Source: JBDZVM01 sp040255675 (GTDB taxonomy: Bacteria; Actinomycetota; Actinomycetes; Acidothermales; Acidothermaceae). From it: DNA of 47,168 nucleotides. Below the pieces are notes generated by a model. The model was not told the origin of the DNA and did not search any database. It saw nothing but the letters and a program-made list of their open reading frames with translations. Location: contig JBDZVM010000030.1 in assembly GCA_040255675.1 (NCBI GenBank), forward strand, positions 1 to 47,168. Direction: 5' to 3'. Positions 25,239-33,078 of the stretch are shown here, piece by piece (the stretch's first letter is position 1; each line of letters begins with the position of its first letter). Position numbers and translations under genes: made by a program.

Positions 25239-26093
25239 ATGGCTGGTCGACTCGGCATCGTCGGCGCCGGACTCATGGGCTCGGGCATCGCCCAGGTTGC
25301 CGCCCACGCCGGCTACGACGTCGTGTTGCACGACACCACCGCGCAGGCGCTCGAGCGTGCGTTGTCGGCGATCGCCTCGTCGCAAGAACGGTTCGTCGCC
25401 AAGAACCTCATCAGCCCGGACGACGCGGAAGCCGCCCGTGCCCGCATCTCGACCACGACCGAACTCGGCGATCTCGCCGGGGCGGGGTTTGTGGTCGAGG
25501 CGGTCTACGAGCAACTCGAGATCAAGCGCGAGGTTTTCGGCAAGCTCGATGCGATCGTCGACGCCGGTACGGTGCTCGCGTCGAACACCACCGCGATTCC
25601 CATCACCCAGATCGCGTCGTCGGTGTCGCACCCCGAACGTGTCGTGGGCACGCACTTCTTTTCTCCGGTGCCGATGATGAAGCTCGTCGAGTTGGTGCGC
25701 GGCTTTCACACCAGCGACGAAACGCTTCGGCAGGCGCGTGAATTCGCCGAGGCCCTCGGCAAAACCTGCGTCGTTGTCGAGCGCGACGTCGCCGGCTTCG
25801 TCACGTCTCGCTTGCTGTGCGCGTTGCTCAACGAGGCGGTGGCGATCGTCGAGTCGGGCATCGCGAGCGCCGACGACGTCGACACCGCCTGCCGGTTGGG
25901 ATTCGGGCACACCATGGGGCCACTCGCGACCCTCGACCTCACGGGCCTCGACGTCATCTTGCACGCCACCGAGAACATCTACGCCGCGACCCGCGACGAG
26001 AAGTTCGCGCCGCCCGAACTGCTCTCGCGCATGGTCGCCGCGGGGCAACTCGGCCGCAAGACCGGCAGCGGCTTCTACCGTTATTCGAGCTAG
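25239..26093 (+). CDS. 3-hydroxyacyl-CoA (3-hydroxybutyryl-CoA) dehydrogenase
   Basis: NAD(P)-dependent oxidation of 3-hydroxyacyl-CoA to 3-ketoacyl-CoA, 284 aa, a stand-alone short form as in butyrate/PHB metabolism. The Rossmann motif is GAGLMGSGIAQ; the catalytic His lies in VGTHFFSPVP with NTTAIPIT nearby, and the C-terminal dimerisation domain carries the RDVAGFVTSRLL opening and LGFGHTMGPLATLD. The start is the ATG at 25239, 8 nt after GAAGG; GTG at 25230 and ATG at 25233 are alternatives. It lies 16 bp after murA. A 24-bp palindrome starting in the stop codon probably ends the unit. Confidence 0.93.
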   Translation: MAGRLGIVGAGLMGSGIAQVAAHAGYDVVLHDTTAQALERALSAIASSQERFVAKNLISPDDAEAARARISTTTELGDLAGAGFVVEAVYEQLEIKREVFGKLDAIVDAGTVLASNTTAIPITQIASSVSHPERVVGTHFFSPVPMMKLVELVRGFHTSDETLRQAREFAEALGKTCVVVERDVAGFVTSRLLCALLNEAVAIVESGIASADDVDTACRLGFGHTMGPLATLDLTGLDVILHATENIYAATRDEKFAPPELLSRMVAAGQLGRKTGSGFYRYSS

Positions 26094-26116
26094 CTCGCGT
26101 TCAGCTGAACGCGAGC
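26093..26116. terminator. 24-bp perfect palindrome after the dehydrogenase gene
   Basis: A 12+12 perfect palindrome starting at the last base of the stop codon, centred on TCAGCTGA. As RNA it folds into a stem of about 10 bp with a 4-nt loop. The central 16 bp (GCGTTCAGCTGAACGC) recur exactly at 47066-47081. Terminator, or the target of a DNA-binding protein. Confidence 0.6.
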
Positions 26117-26199
26117 CGGCGTCCGAGACAGTGCGCGGCGCCGTTTTCGACGTCCACGGTAGGGTTCTCGCGGCCTTTCAGCGTTCGACGGGAGAACAC

Positions 26200-27054
26200 G
26201 TGACAACCTTTGGCGACCGGCTCGCGGCCGCGCTTCGTGAGCGCGGCCCGTTGTGCGTGGGCATCGACCCGAGCGCCGCGCTGCTCGCCAGCTGGAACTT
26301 GCCGGACGACGCCGACGGGCTCGCCGCGTTCGGTACGGCGGTGCTCGACGCGGTCGAAGGCAATGTCGCCGTGGTGAAGCCGCAGTCGGCGTTCTTCGAA
26401 CGGCACGGCTCGGCCGGTGTCGCGGTGCTCGAAGAGCTGTGCCGCGACGCGAGGTCTCGCGGGTTGTTGCTGGTGCTCGACGTCAAGCGCGGCGACGTCG
26501 GCTCCACGACGCAGGCTTACGCGCAGGCCTATCTCGAAGACGCGAGCCCGTTCGAGGTCGACGCCATCACGGCGACGCCGTACCTGGGCGTCGCGGCGCT
26601 CGAGCCGATGTTCGACGCGGCGGCAACGAGCGGGCGCGGCGTTTTCGTGGTGGCCCGCAGCTCCAACCCCGAGGGTGTCGCCATTCAAGACGCCGTCGTC
26701 GACGGCACGGGTGACGTCGTCCGGCATGTTCTCGACGAGGTCGGCCGGCTCAACTCCGGCGCGGGCACGCCGGGGTCGATTCTCGGGTCGTTTGGCGTGG
26801 TGTTCGGGGCGACCTGCGAAACCGAAGGCTACGACCTGTCGGCGGTCGGCGGTCCGCTCCTCGTGCCCGGCGTGGGCGCGCAAGGCGCGACGCCCGACGA
26901 CGTCGCCCGCCGCTTCGCCGGTTACGTAGATCGGATTGTGGTGAGCGTCTCTCGCGGGGTGCTGCGCGCGGGCCCTGACGTCGGCTCGGTCCGGGAGGCG
27001 GCGAGCGCGTTGACGCGGGAGTGCAAACGCGCCTTCAGTGATGAAGTGGCGTGA
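26200..27054 (+). CDS. pyrF: Orotidine 5'-phosphate decarboxylase (type 2)
   Basis: Converts OMP to UMP, the last step of pyrimidine synthesis. The 284-aa length and the signature LDVKRGDVGSTTQAYA identify the actinobacterial/myxobacterial type 2 PyrF, which has the catalytic Lys-Asp array in that stretch; VKPQSAFFERHG and LLVPGVGAQGA also fit. The start is GTG at 26200 with GGAG at 26191-26194; the frame is open upstream but only antisense-free inside the preceding gene. It stands alone here, away from any pyr genes or the mihF/gmk neighbours usual in mycobacteria and streptomycetes. Confidence 0.94.
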   Translation: MTTFGDRLAAALRERGPLCVGIDPSAALLASWNLPDDADGLAAFGTAVLDAVEGNVAVVKPQSAFFERHGSAGVAVLEELCRDARSRGLLLVLDVKRGDVGSTTQAYAQAYLEDASPFEVDAITATPYLGVAALEPMFDAAATSGRGVFVVARSSNPEGVAIQDAVVDGTGDVVRHVLDEVGRLNSGAGTPGSILGSFGVVFGATCETEGYDLSAVGGPLLVPGVGAQGATPDDVARRFAGYVDRIVVSVSRGVLRAGPDVGSVREAASALTRECKRAFSDEVA

Positions 27055-27166
27055 CGATCAATAGGCGATGACGTTGCGTGTTCGGCGCCTTACCCGGCGT
27101 GTCGACCCGCCTAATTCGTCATGTCTTTGTAAACCTGGCAGGGCAACCGCGGCTGCCTGGCAGACG

Positions 27167-27196
27167 TCTGAAACAGCGTTCGATCTGAAACAGCGT
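27167..27196. repeat. Two 13-bp direct repeats upstream of the STAS gene
   Basis: TCTGAAACAGCGT occurs exactly at 27167-27179 and 27184-27196 (17 bp start to start), followed by a partial third TCTGAAC. They lie 46 to 75 bp before the STAS gene start, where an activator or a sigma factor would bind. Function unknown. Confidence 0.7.
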
Positions 27197-27241
27197 CTGA
27201 ACTGTTGCGGTGCCCGCTTGAAGCAATACCGGGGAGGTCTC

Positions 27242-27631
27242 ATGTCGGTCGCCAGACCGCTTGCGCCGGTTGAGCCTGTGGTCGATTCCTACGTCACCGG
27301 TCGGCTCGATGTCACTACCGCCGCCGACCTGCGCGCCGACCTCATCGGCGTCCTCGAGCGACGGGCCGCTGAGCCCGTCGAAAATGGTGAAGATATCTTG
27401 GTCGACCTCTCCGGGGTCGAGAGTGTCGACATGGTGGGCGTCGGCCTGCTCGTCGGTGTCCACCGCCATGCGCAGCGCCTCGGCCGCCGTCTGGTGCTGA
27501 CCGGCGTGCCGCCCAGGGTGATGCGGCTGCTGACCGCGACCCGGCTGCGGCGCATCATCGCCGTCCGCGACTTGCCTCGCACCGCCGCCGAGCGGGTTTC
27601 GCTGCGAGAGCGCGCCGCGGTCGCCATCTGA
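27242..27631 (+). CDS. STAS-domain protein (anti-sigma factor antagonist-like) without phospho-Ser
   Basis: Single STAS domain, 129 aa, of the SpoIIAA/RsbV type. The fold pattern is visible: GRLDVTTAADLRADL, ILVDLSGVESVD, GVGLLVGVHRHAQRLGRRLVLTGVPPRVMRLL. In RsbV/SpoIIAA the kinase target is Ser in the motif DSSG; here the same place reads DMVG, so neither Ser is present and the protein cannot be switched off by phosphorylation there. It may be a constitutive antagonist or act in another partner complex. The start is ATG at 27242 with GGGGAGG at 27231-27237; longer in-frame starts lack an RBS. No anti-sigma kinase gene is nearby. Confidence 0.82.
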   Translation: MSVARPLAPVEPVVDSYVTGRLDVTTAADLRADLIGVLERRAAEPVENGEDILVDLSGVESVDMVGVGLLVGVHRHAQRLGRRLVLTGVPPRVMRLLTATRLRRIIAVRDLPRTAAERVSLRERAAVAI

Positions 27632-27713
27632 GAACCCGCGCTGCCCGAACGACCTTCATGCCGCGCGTCCGCGTGCCGATGTAGAGACGACACGCGACGA
27701 TTCGGAGGACGGC

Positions 27714-28718
27714 ATGACGACGGGGCCGCTGCTTGCTGCCACGCCCGCCGACGACTTCGACCCAGCTTCGCGCGCGATGGCGGCCCGGGTCGCGGGCCGG
27801 TTGCTCGCTAACGTCGAACAGGTTGTGCACGGACGCCGCGCGGCGGTCGAACTGGTCGCCTGTGGCTTGCTCGCGGGCGGCCACGTGCTGGTGCAAGACG
27901 TGCCCGGAAGCGGCAAGACGACGTTGGCGAGAGCCTTCGCGCGGTCGATCGGCGGCACGTTTCGGCGCATTCAGGGAACGTCCGATCTTTTGCCCGGCGA
28001 CATCACCGGGTCGAGCGTGTGGCAACCGGATCAGCACGCTTTCGTCTTCGCGCCAGGCCCGGTTTTCGCGCACGTGCTGCTTGTCGACGAATTGAACCGA
28101 GCCACCCCGCGTGCGCAGTCGGCGTTGCTCGAAGCGATGGACGAAGCGGCCGTCACGGTCGACGGCGTGCGACATGTCTTGCCACAGCCGTTTTTCGTGG
28201 TGGCGACGCAAAATCCGACCGATCAATACGGCACGTATCCGTTGCCCGAGGGGCAACTCGACCGTTTCGCTTTGGCGCTCTCGCTGGGTGAGAACGACCT
28301 CGTCACTGAGCGGCAGGTCGTACGCGAACAGCTGCTGCGGCCCACCGTCGACGATCTGGCCGCTGTCGTCTCGCCCGAAGAATTGCTTTACGTGCAAGCG
28401 GAAATTCGGCGCACATACGTTGCCGACGCGGTGCTCGATTTCGCGTTGCACATTGTACGGGCGACGCGCAAGCAACCGACTGTGCGGATCGGCGCGAGTT
28501 CGCGCGCGGCGCTCGCGTTGGTGCGTTGCGCGCAAGCCCGCTCGGTCTTCTACAACCGCGACTACGTAGTACCGGACGACGTCAAGCTGCTGGCGCCTTT
28601 CGTGCTTGGGCACCGATTGGTATTGCAGCGCGGCGCCGCCGGCACCGGTCAGCTCAGCTCGGGCGCTTCAGTGGTCGAGGCCGCGTTGGCGAGCGTTCCC
28701 GTGCCGGTGCGGTCGTGA
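27714..28718 (+). CDS. MoxR-family AAA+ ATPase (copy 1)
   Basis: Cytoplasmic AAA+ chaperone-like ATPase of 334 aa. Walker A is PGSGKTT (K68), Walker B VLLVDELNRA, sensor 1 ATQNP in FFVVATQNPTDQYGTYPLPEGQLDRF, and ASSRAALALVRCAQA is the sensor 2 region. MoxR proteins form operons with DUF58 and transglutaminase/VWA genes and are thought to help mature or remodel protein complexes at the membrane. ATG start with GGAGGA at 27704-27709. First of a three-gene unit that is repeated at 33079-37428; the second copy is clearly homologous throughout. Confidence 0.93.
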   Translation: MTTGPLLAATPADDFDPASRAMAARVAGRLLANVEQVVHGRRAAVELVACGLLAGGHVLVQDVPGSGKTTLARAFARSIGGTFRRIQGTSDLLPGDITGSSVWQPDQHAFVFAPGPVFAHVLLVDELNRATPRAQSALLEAMDEAAVTVDGVRHVLPQPFFVVATQNPTDQYGTYPLPEGQLDRFALALSLGENDLVTERQVVREQLLRPTVDDLAAVVSPEELLYVQAEIRRTYVADAVLDFALHIVRATRKQPTVRIGASSRAALALVRCAQARSVFYNRDYVVPDDVKLLAPFVLGHRLVLQRGAAGTGQLSSGASVVEAALASVPVPVRS

Positions 28719-28722
28719 ACTG

Positions 28723-29796
28723 GTGGCGCATCTAGGCCGAACCGACTCGGTACCTCGCGTCGCGCTCAGCGGCGGGTTGGCGACCAGGTTGGTTTTTCTC
28801 GGCGCGGTCGCGCTGTTCTTGCTTTCCGCGCAAGCGGGCAGCGCACTCTTGCTCCTGATCGCGTGCGGACTCGCCGCGATGCTTTTTGTTTCCGCGGTGT
28901 GGGCAGGGTTTTCTTCCGCGTTGCAGGTGAACGTTCGCACGCCGACCGATGTATCGGTCGGCGTGCCGTTCACCGCCCATGTCGCAATCGAAAATTTGCG
29001 CCGCTGGCGCGGCGGTCCGGTGACGGTACGCGAGAGCTTCGTCGCGGCCCGGCCTTTGCTTCCTGACGTCGCAGTCTACGTCGACACGCTCGGAGCTAAG
29101 CAAAAACTCGGGCTCGTGGTTGAGTTGATCCCACTGGCGCGGGGCGAGGCGTCGTCCGCGAACTTGACCATCGAAACGCACGGTCCGTTCGGCTTGTTCT
29201 CGTCGCGAAAATCCGTGCCGAAGCCCGTTGTCGCCCGGGTGGCACCCGCGCCTGTTCCGGCGATCGACATTCTTGCCGGCGGTGCCGGAGACGAGAATGC
29301 GTTCGCGAACCAGGGCTTCGAGGTGCGCGGCGTGCGCGAATGGCGTCCGGGCGATGCCGTCCGGCACGTGCATTGGCGATCGACGGCGCGCACCGGCAGC
29401 CTGAACGTGCTCGAGACCGGGGGAAATGAAGGAAAGCGCCTCGGCGTGGTCATGGCGGGTCGCGGCGGCGACGCGTCGTTCGAGGCGATGGTGGCGGTCG
29501 CCGCGTCGACGGTCGGCAACGCGATCGCTGAAGGCGTCGAATGTTTTGCTTGGTCGAGCGACGTCGGATGCCTCGGGAAGCTGACTGTCTCGTCGTTCTT
29601 GAAGCCATTTACTCGCGTCGAAAACGCGGCAGTGCCAGACGATAACGCGCTGTCGCATCTATTCGAGCACCTGGGGTCTGGCGCGACCTTGCTGATGGCG
29701 ATTCCTTCCGAGGCGTTCAGCGGACGCGCGCACCTCGAAGCGCGCGCGGCGTCGTCCGGCATCGTTGTGATCGACCTGCTGGAGCGGATTTCGTGA
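28723..29796 (+). CDS. DUF58 membrane protein (copy 1)
   Basis: Protein of about 357 aa with two adjacent N-terminal TM helices (about 18-55) and a large beta-rich part carrying the DUF58 core GVREWRPGDAVRHVHWRSTA. The C-terminal half has a VWA-like arrangement without an obvious MIDAS. Partner of MoxR ATPases; function not established. I choose GTG at 28723, 4 bp after the moxR stop, although its RBS is weak; in-frame starts upstream lie inside moxR. It overlaps the transglutaminase gene by 4 bp (GTGA). Confidence 0.85.
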   Translation: MAHLGRTDSVPRVALSGGLATRLVFLGAVALFLLSAQAGSALLLLIACGLAAMLFVSAVWAGFSSALQVNVRTPTDVSVGVPFTAHVAIENLRRWRGGPVTVRESFVAARPLLPDVAVYVDTLGAKQKLGLVVELIPLARGEASSANLTIETHGPFGLFSSRKSVPKPVVARVAPAPVPAIDILAGGAGDENAFANQGFEVRGVREWRPGDAVRHVHWRSTARTGSLNVLETGGNEGKRLGVVMAGRGGDASFEAMVAVAASTVGNAIAEGVECFAWSSDVGCLGKLTVSSFLKPFTRVENAAVPDDNALSHLFEHLGSGATLLMAIPSEAFSGRAHLEARAASSGIVVIDLLERIS

Positions 29797-31835
29797 GCAC
29801 CGACGCGCAGCGGCAAGTGGTCATGACCGCTAACGCGAAAGCGATTCGGGTCTCGCTGATTATCGGCGGCCTTCTTGCGCAGCTTGCGGTACAACCGCTC
29901 GTCGGCACGCCGGTTTGGGTCAGCGCGAGCGTCTTGTTGTCGGCCGCGGGCATCTTCTCGGCGCGGTTGCCACTTCACGGTGACGCTACGGCACTTGAGC
30001 GCAGACTCGGCGGCGGGCGTCAGTTCGTGGCGATCGCACTCGTCGTCGCCTTCGGCCTCGGGGCGTTTTACAGCTTCTACACCGACGGGCCGCGAGCCGA
30101 AACGCTCGCCCTGCTGTTGTTAGGAGCGCAGCTCGCGCACACCGTCGCGATGCGCACGTTGCGTGAAGCCGCTCTTGGTTGCGGCGTCACCATCGCGATG
30201 CTCGCGGTCGCCGCGGTTTTCGCTAGTGACGCTGCCCTTGCCGTTCTGCTCGTCGGCGGATTCGCGTGTACCGGGGGAGCCGCGACGCTCATTCGACGAG
30301 CAACGCTCATCGAATCTGCCACCGCCGCGGCACTCGAACGTCCGGGTGCGGCAGTATGGCGTGCCCTGATGCCTTTCGGCGCCGCGATTGTGGTCGGCGC
30401 GATCGGGTTCACGTTGCTCGCCCACAGCGCGCCCTTGCACCCTCACCATCGCGGCGGAGCGGGCGGCATTGCCGGGAATGCCGGGCATGGAACAACGCCT
30501 CGTACCGTTCAAGGTTATTTCGCTTCACGGGCACTCGACCTGCGCACCCGTGGCGATTTGCCTACAACGCCGATTCTGTCGACCGATTCTGCCGCGCCCG
30601 CGTACTGGCAGGGCGCGATTTACGACAGCTTCGACGGCATGACGTGGAAGATGCCGCTGCCAAACCCTAGCGGCGTCTGGAATACGGCGGACGACGGCAC
30701 GCAGGCACCGCCGAATACCGGCTCGCCCGGCACCGAACGAAACGACGACGTCGACATACTCGCCGACACCGAATCGACCGTGGTGTTCGCGCCCGGCGTC
30801 GTCACGTCGTATCGCGGCCCTGGTCGAGTTTTCTCCGACGTCGATGGTTCTCCTCGCGTGGCCGGCGCGTCGATCGGCCAGTACGAGGTGACGTCGGTCG
30901 TGGCGGCGCCGTCCGCCGACCAATTGCGCGCCGCTTCGGGGGCCGACACTGACGATCCGAAATGGACGGCGTTGCCGGCCTCGATCGCTCCTCGGGTGAC
31001 CGAACTCGCTCGAGACCTGACGAGTTCGAGCCAGACTCGTTACGACAAGGTGCGGGCGATCGAGAACTACCTGAAAACTCACGAGAAATATGACTTGCAC
31101 TCACCGCAACCTCAAGCCGGTGACGACGCCGTCGACGACTTCGTCTTCGTTTCCCACCGCGGATTCTGCGAGCAGTTCGCCACCGCCGCCGTCGTGATGC
31201 TGCGCGGCGTCGGCGTGCCCGCGCGTTTGGTGACCGGATTTGCGTTCGGCGACACGACGAGCGAGCCGGGACGCCGAATCTTTCGCGGCTCCGACGCGCA
31301 CGCGTGGGTGCAGGTCTACTATCCGGGCATCGGCTGGGTCGACAGCGACCCGACTGGCACAGCTGTTGCCACATCTCCAGGTTCTTCGGCGCGGCAACAG
31401 GTTTCGGCATTCGTGACGCACATGTGGCATTCGCTTCTCACCTGGGGCGGCGCGCTGGTGGTTCTCGCGATCGTCTTCCTCGTCGTTTTTGTGGCGTTGT
31501 GGCGTCGTCGCCGAATTCGAACTGCCCCCGATCCGCGGGATGCGGCGGGGCCGGTGCTGCGCGCCTACCTCGCACTCGACAAAGCACTTGCCGACACCGG
31601 GCGCGCTCGCGAGGCTGGTGAGACGTTGGCCGAATTCGCGCGCCGTCTGGGCGGCCTCGTCGCGACGTCAAGCGAGGTCGCGGTGGCGATGCACTGTCTC
31701 GAGCGAGAGTGTTACGCCCGTTCTTCCCGTCGTCCGTCAGACGCCGAAACTGCCGCCGCCGTCGAGGTTTTCGAGCGCTTGCGCACGGCGGCCGGCTCGC
31801 ACGCCGTTGTCTTGGTCAGGTCAGGCCACGTGTAG
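29793..31835 (+). CDS. TgpA-like transmembrane transglutaminase-family protein (copy 1)
   Basis: Membrane protein of 680 aa: about five TM helices in the first 210 residues, an extracytoplasmic region, a transglutaminase-like core with the Cys-His-Asp triad (C459 in HRGFCEQFATA, H503 in DAHAW, D519 in DSDPT), one more TM (about 550-572), an Arg-rich stop and a cytoplasmic DUF4129-like tail (GPVLRAYLALDKAL). Papain-like transglutaminase folds may crosslink or hydrolyse peptides; with MoxR and DUF58 this is a widespread but poorly understood envelope module. GTG start coupled to the DUF58 gene; an ATG at 29823 is an alternative. Confidence 0.9.
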   Translation: MSTDAQRQVVMTANAKAIRVSLIIGGLLAQLAVQPLVGTPVWVSASVLLSAAGIFSARLPLHGDATALERRLGGGRQFVAIALVVAFGLGAFYSFYTDGPRAETLALLLLGAQLAHTVAMRTLREAALGCGVTIAMLAVAAVFASDAALAVLLVGGFACTGGAATLIRRATLIESATAAALERPGAAVWRALMPFGAAIVVGAIGFTLLAHSAPLHPHHRGGAGGIAGNAGHGTTPRTVQGYFASRALDLRTRGDLPTTPILSTDSAAPAYWQGAIYDSFDGMTWKMPLPNPSGVWNTADDGTQAPPNTGSPGTERNDDVDILADTESTVVFAPGVVTSYRGPGRVFSDVDGSPRVAGASIGQYEVTSVVAAPSADQLRAASGADTDDPKWTALPASIAPRVTELARDLTSSSQTRYDKVRAIENYLKTHEKYDLHSPQPQAGDDAVDDFVFVSHRGFCEQFATAAVVMLRGVGVPARLVTGFAFGDTTSEPGRRIFRGSDAHAWVQVYYPGIGWVDSDPTGTAVATSPGSSARQQVSAFVTHMWHSLLTWGGALVVLAIVFLVVFVALWRRRRIRTAPDPRDAAGPVLRAYLALDKALADTGRAREAGETLAEFARRLGGLVATSSEVAVAMHCLERECYARSSRRPSDAETAAAVEVFERLRTAAGSHAVVLVRSGHV

Positions 31836-31855
31836 GCGACCCGTGCGCTACTCGG

Positions 31856-32563
31856 TTAGCAACCGGGTTGGAGCTCGACTTCGAGGCTGGCGCGTACGAC
31901 GTCGTGCATGCCGCGGCCGAGGGCAGCGCGGCGCGAGAAGCCACCGAGGTTCGCCTCGCGACCATCCAGCCATGCCTGGAAGCGATCGGCCGGTCGGCCC
32001 CTCTCGTTCCACCGTTGCCACATGGCCATCTCGTGCCAGACGTCCGAGCCGACAGCGACCAGGTCGCTGAGGTGGTTGATCAGCCGGGTGTGGGCCAGTC
32101 CGAGGCGCTGCCGGAACGCCGCCCAGCCCAACTCGGACAGGCACCGCTTCCGGTTGGCGACCTCGAGGTAGAAGGCGTCGATGTTGGCCGCCACCCGCAG
32201 GTCGGCCGCGTACATCCGGCCGTCTCCTAGCAGATCCGGCAGCGGGGCCACGGTGAACGCGCCGTCCCAGTCGCTGGGGATTCCCGCCTTGTCAGCATCG
32301 ATGACCGGGGCAACGGTCTGGACCTTGGCGAGCCTGCCTGCCGAGTAGATGTCACACGGGTAGCCGAGCACGACGACCAGCCGTCGGTCGACGGCGATGT
32401 TGGGATCGTCGGTCGGCTTGGACGCACGCCGGCCCTTGATGAAGGGGACGTTGTCGAACACGTCGCCTTGCATCACCGGCCGGGCCGGACCGGCTGGCAA
32501 GTAATACTCGTCCGGAACCGGGGGCCAGCTCAGGCTGCCGCCGAGCGTGCCGGCGCTGACCAT
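31856..32563 (-). CDS. Unknown protein, partner of AbrB-type antitoxin-like gene
   Basis: Protein of 235 aa that I do not recognise. No signal peptide or TM. It begins with a Pro-rich stretch, then QGDVFDNVPF and, about 35 residues on, RRLVVVLGYPCDI; the spacing of a GDV-like strand followed by a VVVL strand recalls the SH3-like barrel of MazF/PemK toxins, but key residues are not identifiable and the Cys is unusual. The C-terminal half is helical and charged. The ATG at 32563 has AAGGAG 7 nt upstream. It follows the AbrB-like gene by 69 bp on the same strand, in the order antitoxin then toxin. The pair runs against the two operons around it and reads like an insertion. Toxin function is inference only. 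Confidence 0.6.
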   Translation of the reverse strand: MVSAGTLGGSLSWPPVPDEYYLPAGPARPVMQGDVFDNVPFIKGRRASKPTDDPNIAVDRRLVVVLGYPCDIYSAGRLAKVQTVAPVIDADKAGIPSDWDGAFTVAPLPDLLGDGRMYAADLRVAANIDAFYLEVANRKRCLSELGWAAFRQRLGLAHTRLINHLSDLVAVGSDVWHEMAMWQRWNERGRPADRFQAWLDGREANLGGFSRRAALGRGMHDVVRASLEVELQPGC

Positions 32564-32632
32564 GCGTAACTCCTTGAGGCTCGGCGACCGGAGGCGTCGT
32601 CCCGCGACGAGGTGCCGGTCTTGGGTGGAAGG

Positions 32633-32905
32633 TCAGAAGCTCCAGTCGTCAAGCGGCGGGACGCCGGAGCGTCCGGTCATCCGCAGCGCGCGGCCGGCCG
32701 GGACAACGCCTACTCGTTCGGCGCCGGAGCCAGTCACCACCGCGTGATCACTCGCGCGGCGGTAGACGATGTCGTCGCCGAGCAACTCGACGGTGTAGGC
32801 GTCGCCCAGCTCGGCGTGCGCGGTGCGCGCAAGCTCGGCCGGCACCGGCAGCATCTTGCTGTTTCCGGACCGGGTCACCTTGACCGAGGTGGGGGTGGTC
32901 GTCAC
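32633..32905 (-). CDS. SpoVT/AbrB-type DNA-binding protein, antitoxin-like
   Basis: Small protein of 90 aa with a swapped-hairpin AbrB/MazE domain in the first half (VKVTRSGNSKMLPVPAELA, then GDAYTVELLGDDIVYRRA) and a less ordered C-terminal tail, the layout of antitoxins whose tail blocks a toxin. The GTG start at 32905 has GAGGAGG 6 nt upstream. Two direct repeats overlap its promoter, which fits autoregulation. Together with the downstream 235-aa gene it makes a candidate toxin-antitoxin pair. The domain call is good; the TA role rests on gene order. Confidence 0.75.
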   Translation of the reverse strand: MTTTPTSVKVTRSGNSKMLPVPAELARTAHAELGDAYTVELLGDDIVYRRASDHAVVTGSGAERVGVVPAGRALRMTGRSGVPPLDDWSF

Positions 32906-32932
32906 CGCGACCTCCTCAAGCTAGACCTACGC

Positions 32933-32960
32933 GTACTGACACAGCGCCAATGTACTGACA
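32933..32960. promoter_or_regulatory. Direct repeats, candidate antitoxin operator
   Basis: GTACTGACA occurs exactly at 32933-32941 and 32952-32960 (19 bp start to start), 28-55 bp upstream of the antitoxin-like gene and in its presumed promoter. No other gene start is nearer. A likely site for autorepression. Confidence 0.5.
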
Positions 32961-33078
32961 TGGTGCGGGATCGGGTGGGCGTTGTCAAATAGCGCCCCGG
33001 CCGCCTCGTGACGCCGGACTCAGGTCGGCGGTGACGTGGCCGATAGGGAGACGTTCGCACGGATGCGACGGAGGACTT

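Noticed and set aside
23402..25288. 628-aa open frame on the minus strand
   Set aside because: Antisense to murA and overlapping pduO in another frame; no recognisable motif.
31856..32563. Confident MazF/PemK toxin call
   Set aside because: Only strand spacing is similar; the catalytic Arg/Thr positions cannot be placed, so the gene is left as unknown.
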